The position numbers were made by a program, and so were the translations under genes. Below the pieces are notes generated by a model. That model did not search any database and was not told the DNA's origin. It saw only the letters and a program-made list of their open reading frames with translations. 64,000 nt of DNA from an uncultured Poribacteria bacterium (GTDB taxonomy: Bacteria > Poribacteria > WGA-4E > WGA-3G), in contig OX639992.1 in assembly GCA_951828515.1 (NCBI GenBank), positions 682,001-746,000 on the forward strand, in the 5' to 3' direction. The first letter of the stretch is position 1; each line of letters begins with the position of its first letter. Shown here in pieces: positions 58,178 through 64,000 of the stretch.

Positions 58178-58843
58178 TTAGAAACGCTCTGACTTAATCT
58201 CTGCCCACTGCGTCGCCAATTTTTCCCTGGCATCAACAGAGAAAGGCGTATCGCGATTCAGATCGTCTTCGGGGTCACCTTCAAAGTATCGAAAGTTGTC
58301 AATCCAGAAATCGACATCCGATTGAGCGATCGATAAACCGACCCACATGTCTCTTTCAACATCAGCAGTCGAATTGAAGGTAATGTGGTACTCTGTCCAT
58401 TCCGGACCTACCAAGTTGATAGCACCACCTTGGTAGAAAGTCCAAGGGGCGTGTTGCATCTGGAGGCTGAGTTGCACCTCGCGCGGTTTCTCGGAGCGCG
58501 CCCAAAAAATCACGGTGTACGTTTCGCCTGCTTTCATCGAGGCATCCTTCTGCCTAACCTTTGCATGCCATGCGGTACCCGTTGCCTTATGTCCGATAAC
58601 TTTGAGCGACTGTTTTCCGTGCTGCGGATTTTTCTTATCGATTTCCATTGTATAGAGTCCGCCTCGGTCGCAACATGCACCGTCCTCTAAACCCCAAGCG
58701 GCTTGATCTTCCTCAAAACTATGGTTTTCGAGAAGGAGTTCACCTTTCTTCCATTTTCCCCAATCCTGTGGGGTGCCAGCGAAAACACTCAAGCCTATCA
58801 GCAGCGTGAATATGCAAACGCTTACAATCATAGATTTTGTCAC
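58178..58843 (-). CDS. Secreted carbohydrate-binding-like protein
   Basis: 221 residues. A signal peptide (M-I-V-S-V-C-I-F-T-L-L-I-G-L-S-V-F-A-G) is followed by one beta-sandwich-like domain: E-L-L-L-E-N-H-S-F-E-E, Q-S-L-K-V-I, A-K-V-R-Q-K-D, Y-T-V-I-F-W-A-R-S, and D-F-W-I-D-N-F-R-Y-F-E-G. These match the CBM_4_9-type pattern of sugar-binding modules. No catalytic residues are evident. The start is taken as the GTG at 58843 because GAGGAG lies nine bases upstream; an ATG ten codons earlier (58873) is the alternative. Confidence 0.7.
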   Translation of the reverse strand: MTKSMIVSVCIFTLLIGLSVFAGTPQDWGKWKKGELLLENHSFEEDQAAWGLEDGACCDRGGLYTMEIDKKNPQHGKQSLKVIGHKATGTAWHAKVRQKDASMKAGETYTVIFWARSEKPREVQLSLQMQHAPWTFYQGGAINLVGPEWTEYHITFNSTADVERDMWVGLSIAQSDVDFWIDNFRYFEGDPEDDLNRDTPFSVDAREKLATQWAEIKSERF

Positions 58844-58883
58844 GTTAACTTTCTCCTCTATGTGCGAAAGCACACCTATAAAA

Positions 58884-59252
58884 TTAGTTTTCGCTTCGCA
58901 TTAAGGATTCCACCTCAGATAGTACCTGTGTCACGGCGGTTTGATCGACCGCTCCAGCAACACCGGCGTAACCTGCTGTGTGAATCATCTCCACAAGATT
59001 TTGCCCTAATTGCTCAATTGTCCATGCGACTGAGTCGGGCACACTCGCTTTATCAAGGGAGCGCTGATCGTTCTTTCCAGACGGATCGTAGTGATAGTGC
59101 GGGTCCTTGCGAAAACAGTCAAAACGGAGCAGTTGCACATTTTCACCGTCCACTTCGCCGTAAACACGTACAGAGGGACCGCCGTCGGCTCCGATATCGC
59201 GGTTGTCGACATGAAGTTCAACACCACCGACGTGGAACACTTTTTCACTCAT
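58884..59252 (-). CDS. Conserved-looking small cytoplasmic protein
   Basis: 122 residues, acidic, no signal or membrane segment. It opens S-E-K-V-F-H-V-G-G-V-E-L-H-V and has a G-P-S-V-R-V-Y-G-E-V strand, then R-F-D-C-F-R-K-D-P-H-Y-H-Y and a helical end. The family was not recognised. CTGGAGG precedes the ATG at 59252. It is upstream of the carbohydrate-binding-like gene on the same strand (about 40 bp gap). Confidence 0.7.
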   Translation of the reverse strand: MSEKVFHVGGVELHVDNRDIGADGGPSVRVYGEVDGENVQLLRFDCFRKDPHYHYDPSGKNDQRSLDKASVPDSVAWTIEQLGQNLVEMIHTAGYAGVAGAVDQTAVTQVLSEVESLMRSEN

Positions 59253-59399
59253 TGTCCATTCCTCCAGTTTTCAGAAATATAGAGATATTATATATCACAA
59301 GTATACCTGTGTCAACACAAAAGGTTTTTTCGGAATGTGCGATTCAATTCCCTCCATTTTACCGATAAATCTTTTTTATAGTGTTTACTATAAAAAAAC

Positions 59400-59428
59400 T
59401 TGCAATAAATATAGGGATGTGATATACT
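59400..59428 (+). promoter_or_regulatory. Promoter of moaA
   Basis: TTGCAA (59400-59405), 17-bp spacer, TATACT (59423-59428). Upstream lies a short inverted pair TATAGTGTTTACTATA within poly-T/poly-A (about 59372-59397). It resembles the two ends of the miniature element joined together. Confidence 0.7.
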
Positions 59429-59466
59429 ATTAATTAATAAATTTGAATCTACCTGTCTGAATCAAT

Positions 59467-60462
59467 ATGAAACAACAGATGCTCGACCGCTTTGGGCGGA
59501 TCCACACGAATCTTAGGATCTCGGTTACAGACGTATGTAACTTCCGTTGCATCTACTGTATGCCAGAAGACATGACCTTCATGCCAGACGCGGCACTGAT
59601 GACGTTCGATGAGATTCTGCGCCTCACCCGCATTTTCGTCGCGTTGGGTGTCAACAAGGTCCGTATTACCGGCGGCGAGCCGCTTGTGCGTCCCGGTGTG
59701 CCTACACTCATAAGGCAATTGACACAGATGGACAGGCTCAAAGACATCAGTTTGACGACAAACGGCATCGGTCTTATCAAACAAGCACAAGCACTTTACG
59801 ATGCTGGACTCCGCCGTATCAATGTCAGTCTGGATACACTCAATGAAGAGAAGTTCGAGCAGATGACGCGCCGGAAGGTGCTTTCACGTGTGCTTGAGGG
59901 ACTGAAAACAGCGCACGAATGTGGTTTCAACCCGATTAAGGTTAACGCTGTTGCGATGCGCGGATTTACCGATGATGAGATTGTTGATTTAGCCACCTTC
60001 GCACGTCAAAATGATTATCAACTTCGATTTATTGAATTTATGCCGCTCGATGCCGATGATGTGTGGGGACGTAACATGTACATCCCCGGAAAAGAGATTA
60101 TCGGAAAAATCAACGCCGTCTATCCACTCACACAGGTACCCCTGAGCGGTGCCGCGAAGAACGACACCGCCCAACGGTATCGCTTCTCGGATAGCGGAAA
60201 TGAGGTAGGGGTTATACCCTCCGTGAGCGAACCGTTTTGTGAAAATTGTAACCGAGTGCGTCTCACTGCTGATGGAAAGTTTCGGACTTGTCTTTTCTCG
60301 CTAACGGAAACAGATTTACTTACGCCGCTACGCGAAGGTGTGCCAGATGAGGTGATTGCGGAACTAATTCTCGACGCAGTTGCACAAAAAGAGGCAGGGC
60401 ATAAGATTAACGCAGCAGACTTCATTAAACCAGAAAGAAATATGTCGAGAATCGGCGGATAA
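59467..60462 (+). CDS. moaA: GTP 3',8-cyclase MoaA
   Basis: 331 residues. Radical-SAM enzyme of molybdenum-cofactor synthesis, converting GTP to 3',8-cH2GTP. The N-terminal cluster Cys are C24, C28 and C31 (V-C-N-F-R-C-I-Y-C). The C-terminal cluster lies in F-C258-E-N-C261-N-R-V-R with C275 (F-R-T-C-L-F). I-T-G-G-E-P-L and the terminal G-G required for activity are present. The length equals the family norm. No other moa genes are in the window. The ATG lacks an obvious ribosome site. Confidence 0.95.
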   Translation: MKQQMLDRFGRIHTNLRISVTDVCNFRCIYCMPEDMTFMPDAALMTFDEILRLTRIFVALGVNKVRITGGEPLVRPGVPTLIRQLTQMDRLKDISLTTNGIGLIKQAQALYDAGLRRINVSLDTLNEEKFEQMTRRKVLSRVLEGLKTAHECGFNPIKVNAVAMRGFTDDEIVDLATFARQNDYQLRFIEFMPLDADDVWGRNMYIPGKEIIGKINAVYPLTQVPLSGAAKNDTAQRYRFSDSGNEVGVIPSVSEPFCENCNRVRLTADGKFRTCLFSLTETDLLTPLREGVPDEVIAELILDAVAQKEAGHKINAADFIKPERNMSRIGG

Positions 60463-60558
60463 GCACTAAAATCAATAGTGAAAGTGAGATGCGTTCGCAA
60501 ATAGCAAAGTACCAAATGTTTCTAACTTGACTATAAGTAAGGAGTCCGGAGACAAAAA

Positions 60559-61341
60559 ATGAACAGTGAGATAATAATTAAAGACTTGCATATCAGTGTG
60601 CAAGAAAAACCAATTATCAAAGGACTAAATTTAACTGTTAAACAGGGTGAAATCCACGCGCTTATGGGACCCAATGGGTCTGGCAAAAGCACTCTCGCGA
60701 ATGGCTTGATGGGACATCCTCTCTACGATATTGATTCCGGTGAAGTAATTTTTAACGGCGTCGATATTCTGGAGTTGGAACCCAACGAACGCGCGAAACT
60801 CGGACTTTTTCTCGCTTTTCAGTATCCAACGGCGATTCCTGGGGTTAGCATGGCTAATTTCCTAAGGCTCGCAGTGAGCGCAGTCCGTGCTAAAGGCGGG
60901 AATGGTTCCGGCGATGACGGACTTATTCCGATGCGCGAATTCCGTCGAGAACTTCGCGCAAAAATGAAACAACTCGGTATTGACGATTCTTTCGCAAGGC
61001 GATACCTTAATGATGGGTTTTCCGGTGGTGAAAAGAAACGTGCCGAGATTCTACAACTCGCGATGCTTGAACCTCAAATTGCGATCCTTGATGAGACGGA
61101 TTCTGGACTCGATATTGATGCTATCCGAGTGGTGGGTGAGAGTGTTAGTCAATTGATTGGGCCGGAGTTGGGCGTGCTAATTATCACGCACTACCCACGG
61201 TTGTTGGACTACATCCGTCCACAGTTCGTGCACATCCTGCTGGATGGTCAGATTGTTGAATCCGGTGGATGGGAACTCACACAGATGTTAGAAGCAGAGG
61301 GTTACGATCCAATTCGCAAGAAATACGATATTGAGGAATAG
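60559..61341 (+). CDS. sufC: Fe-S assembly ATPase SufC
   Basis: 260 residues. ABC ATPase of the SUF iron-sulfur cluster scaffold. Walker A G-P-N-G-S-G-K-S-T at 37-45, signature F-S-G-G-E-K-K-R-A-E at about 154-163, Walker B I-A-I-L-D-E-T-D-S-G-L-D. The E-K-K-R signature is SufC-specific. GGAG precedes the ATG. It is the first gene of a sufC-sufB-sufD operon. Confidence 0.95.
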   Translation: MNSEIIIKDLHISVQEKPIIKGLNLTVKQGEIHALMGPNGSGKSTLANGLMGHPLYDIDSGEVIFNGVDILELEPNERAKLGLFLAFQYPTAIPGVSMANFLRLAVSAVRAKGGNGSGDDGLIPMREFRRELRAKMKQLGIDDSFARRYLNDGFSGGEKKRAEILQLAMLEPQIAILDETDSGLDIDAIRVVGESVSQLIGPELGVLIITHYPRLLDYIRPQFVHILLDGQIVESGGWELTQMLEAEGYDPIRKKYDIEE

Positions 61342-61405
61342 TTTTCAGTTACCAGAAAGGCACGCTTTTTAACTGAAAACTGACAATTCCTGAAGGAGAA
61401 GTGAA

Positions 61406-62824
61406 ATGGCAAATTCTGAAACGAACACCATAGAAGAACTTGGGGTGAGTAAAGAGTACCAATACGGGTTCCACGATGATATAAAGCCTACATTCAAGTC
61501 CCGGAAAGGATTGGATGAAGAGGTTATCAATCAGATGTCCGACATCAAAGGCGAACCCGACTGGATGCGTCAGTATCGGCTGGATGCTTATAAAATTTTC
61601 AAGCAGAAGCCGATGACGAAATGGGGAGGCGACCTTTCACAACTCGATTTTGACGACATCTACTATTACGTCAAAGCCTCCGATCGGAGTGAGCGGAGTT
61701 GGGACGATGTACCGGACGACATCAAGAAAACCTTCGATCGGCTGGGTATCCCGGAAGCCGAACGGAAATTCCTCGCAGGTGTCGGTGCCCAGTACGACTC
61801 AGAAGTCGTTTACCATAACATCGTCGAAGAATTGGACAAAATCGGTGTAGTTTTCCTCGATACCGATACCGCTGTCAAAGAGTACCCCGACTTGGTGAAG
61901 AAATACTTCGGTAGCATCATCCCATCTGCGGATAATCAGTTTGCGGCACTCAACAGTGCGGCTTGGAGCGGTGGAAGTTTCGTTTATGTGCCGCCGGGTG
62001 TGAAGGTGGAATACCCACTACAAGCCTATTTCCGCATCAACAGCGAAAACATGGGGCAGTTTGAACGCACGCTCATCATCGCCGATGAAGGTTCACAGGT
62101 CCATTACGTTGAGGGTTGTACTGCACCGACCTACAGCAGCGAATCCTTACATAGCGCAGTTGTCGAAATTGTTTGCATGAAAGGTTCTCGGGTTCGCTAC
62201 ACAACGATTCAGAATTGGGCGAACAATGTATATAATCTCGTCACGAAGCGGGCATTTGCCTACGAGGATGCGCAAATGGAGTGGGTCGATGGTAACCTCG
62301 GTAGCAAGTTAACGATGAAGTATCCGAGTGTCTATATGATGGAACCTGGGGCGCGCGGCGACATTCTCTCCATTGCGTTCGCGAGCAAAGGTCAGCACCA
62401 AGATGCTGGGGCAAAAGTCTATCATTGCGCACCGCATACCACTTCGCAGATTACCTCGAAGAGTATCAGTAAGGATGGTGGTAGATCCAGTTATCGTGGG
62501 TGGGTCGATGTCGCGAAAGGCGCGAAGGGATGTAAATCACATGTCGTCTGCGACGCGCTCATTCTTGATAAAGACTCGCGTTCAGACACCTATCCGGTCA
62601 TCGAAATCGGTGAGAACGATACGAACATTGAACACGAGGCACGGGTCAGCAAAATCGGGGAAGAGCAACTCTTCTATCTGATGAGTCGTGGACTTTCCGA
62701 GGAAGAAGCTTCCACAATGATTGTCAATGGGTTTATCGAACCCCTTGTCAAGGAACTTCCGATGGAATACGCTGTCGAGATGAACCGCCTCATCCAACTT
62801 CAGATGGAAGGTTCAGTGGGTTAA
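61406..62824 (+). CDS. sufB: Fe-S assembly scaffold SufB
   Basis: 472 residues, the usual length. Forms the SufBC2D scaffold. Recognisable segments: [40 protein letters not shown], and near the end [15 protein letters not shown] lies before the ATG. A short inverted repeat TTTTCAGTT/AACTGAAAA lies between sufC and sufB (61342-61379). Confidence 0.96.
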   Translation: MANSETNTIEELGVSKEYQYGFHDDIKPTFKSRKGLDEEVINQMSDIKGEPDWMRQYRLDAYKIFKQKPMTKWGGDLSQLDFDDIYYYVKASDRSERSWDDVPDDIKKTFDRLGIPEAERKFLAGVGAQYDSEVVYHNIVEELDKIGVVFLDTDTAVKEYPDLVKKYFGSIIPSADNQFAALNSAAWSGGSFVYVPPGVKVEYPLQAYFRINSENMGQFERTLIIADEGSQVHYVEGCTAPTYSSESLHSAVVEIVCMKGSRVRYTTIQNWANNVYNLVTKRAFAYEDAQMEWVDGNLGSKLTMKYPSVYMMEPGARGDILSIAFASKGQHQDAGAKVYHCAPHTTSQITSKSISKDGGRSSYRGWVDVAKGAKGCKSHVVCDALILDKDSRSDTYPVIEIGENDTNIEHEARVSKIGEEQLFYLMSRGLSEEEASTMIVNGFIEPLVKELPMEYAVEMNRLIQLQMEGSVG

Positions 62825-62860
62825 GTAGCAGTCGGCTATCGGCTATCGGCTATCAGTAGA
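62825..62860. repeat. CGGCTATCGGCTATC simple repeat
   Basis: Imperfect 8-bp units (CGGCTATC three times) between sufB and sufD. A related reversed unit lies at 62911-62926 and overlaps the likely sufD start. Confidence 0.7.
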
Positions 62861-62919
62861 ACGTATGACGAGTGAGAACATTTTATCCGCAACGAACTGC
62901 TGATGGAAACCGATAGCTG

Positions 62920-64000
62920 ATGGCTATTACAAGGATAAAAAAATTGCAAAAGGGTCATTTTTCAAAAGAATTTCTTCAAAAAATAGCAGCAACTGAGCCA
63001 AAATGGATGCGTGAGAAACGGTTGGAGGCTTACGCACTTTACGAATCCTTGCCGATGCCGCATACGACCAAAGATGATGTATGGCGACGCACTGTTGACA
63101 TGCGTACCCAAGATTACTGGCGACGCACTCGGCGACATCTCCGCGGCTTCGCACTCGAAAAATATCATCCAAATGTCCCAACGAACGGTAAACTATCCGC
63201 CGAAAATTTAGAGGACAACGACGAGGAAACAGCAGGCGTGCTTGTGCAAGTCGATGGGCAACGCCAATACGCCTCCACCGCCGAAACGCTGAAAAAAAAA
63301 GGCATATACTTCGCGGATCTCCACACCGCACTACAAGAGCAACCGGAATTGCTTCGTACCTACTTTATGAGCAAGGCGGTAACTTTGGAGACGGCGTTAA
63401 AAAGTGGGAACCTTGCCCAGTACAACAAGTTTGACGCACTTCATGGTGCTTTTTGGCAGGGCGGTTACGTCTTGCATGTCCCTAAAGGTGTAAGCGTTGA
63501 AGAACCGCTGCGGGTTTACATCAAGATGTCCGAGGCGGAGCAAGCCGACCTATCGCATACGCTCATCATCGCTGAAGAGGGTAGCGAGGTTGCGGTCTTA
63601 GAGGACAATTCATCTACCAATCCAGATGCAACGGGTTTGCATAGTGGAGCGGTAGAAATTTTTGCGGAACAGAATGCGAACGTGACTTACGTGCAAGTTC
63701 AACAGTGGAATCGCCAAGTTTGGAACATCGCATCGCATCGCGCTATGGTTGCCAGAGACGCACAGCTCTGTTGGGTAACCGCCTCCTTTGGTAGTAGATT
63801 AAGCAAGATAAACCAAGCTGTTGTCTTGGAAGGTGCCGGATGTACCGCTCAAATGTTGGGATTGGCTTTCACCGATGCCCGGCAACACTTGGATATCAGT
63901 ACTGCCCAAGAACACATCTCACCGCACACCCACAGCGATCTGCTCTATCGGGCAGTCCTGAAAGATAGGTCGCAGACGGCGTGGGGTGGGAACATCTACG
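62920..64000 (+). CDS. sufD: Fe-S assembly protein SufD, cut by the right edge
   Basis: 360 residues are present and the frame is still open at the edge. Partner of SufB in the SUF scaffold. The N-terminal part has E-P-K-W-M-R-E-K-R-L-E-A-Y; the beta-helix core shows G-A-F-W-Q-G-G-Y-V-L-H-V-P-K-G-V and H-S-G-A-V-E-I-F. The start is uncertain: ATG 62920 lies in a simple repeat with no ribosome site; a TTG at 62944 has AAGGAT before it. Confidence 0.92.
   Translation, partial: MAITRIKKLQKGHFSKEFLQKIAATEPKWMREKRLEAYALYESLPMPHTTKDDVWRRTVDMRTQDYWRRTRRHLRGFALEKYHPNVPTNGKLSAENLEDNDEETAGVLVQVDGQRQYASTAETLKKKGIYFADLHTALQEQPELLRTYFMSKAVTLETALKSGNLAQYNKFDALHGAFWQGGYVLHVPKGVSVEEPLRVYIKMSEAEQADLSHTLIIAEEGSEVAVLEDNSSTNPDATGLHSGAVEIFAEQNANVTYVQVQQWNRQVWNIASHRAMVARDAQLCWVTASFGSRLSKINQAVVLEGAGCTAQMLGLAFTDARQHLDISTAQEHISPHTHSDLLYRAVLKDRSQTAWGGNIY

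Noticed and set aside
59467-60462. moaA as the radical-SAM maturase of the peptide island
   Set aside because: All MoaA-specific features, including the terminal Gly-Gly, are present and the gene is 40 kb away.

Overview
The window looks like a 64 kb piece of a Candidatus Poribacteria or closely related uncultured-bacterium genome. The evidence is the style of the genes: giant secreted proteins with cadherin-like and dockerin-like repeats that share one C-terminal sorting module (PNPFNPETWIPYQ ... A-Y-W-D-G-R-N ... A-T-R-K-M), an FGE-like/sialidase fusion, a PhyH dioxygenase, Gfo/Idh/MocA dehydrogenases, kelch families, and many short palindromic repeats. No rRNA or tRNA was seen, so the taxonomy is inference.

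Layout. 1-4.6 kb (all minus): 5' part of uvrA; a Phd/PIN toxin-antitoxin pair whose toxin is cut by a miniature transposon; a duplicated nucleotidyltransferase-like gene next to an MNT-HEPN fusion. 4.8-20.5 kb (all minus): an ECF sigma relic, then a secretion/glycosylation island with four kelch propeller genes, a small Cys-containing exported peptide, a four-heme cytochrome/thioredoxin-fold fusion, two glycosyltransferases with a shared N-terminal peptide-maturase-like domain, a prepilin-peptidase-like membrane protease, a GHMP sugar kinase, and an AAA+ regulator upstream. 21-25 kb (plus): FGE-like/sialidase fusion, PhyH dioxygenase, exported phospholipase D. 25-27.5 kb (minus): ECF sigma factor, zinc-finger anti-sigma factor and an HtrA-like protein, an envelope-stress module. 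27.7-28 kb: eight tandem 44-bp palindromic repeats. 28-33.5 kb (plus): O-methyltransferase, an IS607-type transposon (tnpA/tnpB), and a 914-residue altronate/galactarate dehydratase-like protein carrying repeats inside its reading frame.

33.8-42.3 kb (minus): two giant secreted repeat proteins. 42.6-45.5 kb (minus): two Gfo/Idh/MocA genes flanking a probable selenoprotein of the GrdB/PrdB type, read through an in-frame UGA (U-P-M-C). 45.8-52.2 kb (plus): secreted metalloprotease with LVIVD propeller, an unrecognised coiled protein, and a PLP enzyme of the D-cysteine desulfhydrase type. 52.4-54.4 kb (plus): a methyltransferase and its duplicated copy, the copy broken by a nested miniature transposon. 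54.3-59.3 kb: a His-rich small peptide, a frameshifted WD40/dockerin protein, a Tat-exported GMC oxidoreductase, an AlkB-like dioxygenase (plus), then a carbohydrate-binding-like secreted protein and a small conserved protein (minus). 59.4-64 kb (plus): moaA and the sufC-sufB-sufD operon, sufD running off the edge.

A theme across the window is repeat activity. One miniature inverted-repeat element (TATAGTA ends) is present in three good copies and one decayed copy, two of them inside genes. Several unrelated palindromic repeats lie between genes or, keeping frame, inside genes. The best candidate for an undescribed system is the 8-19 kb island, where an exported peptide, propellers, a cytochrome/thioredoxin fusion, peptide-recognition-like glycosyltransferases and a leader-type peptidase lie on one strand.
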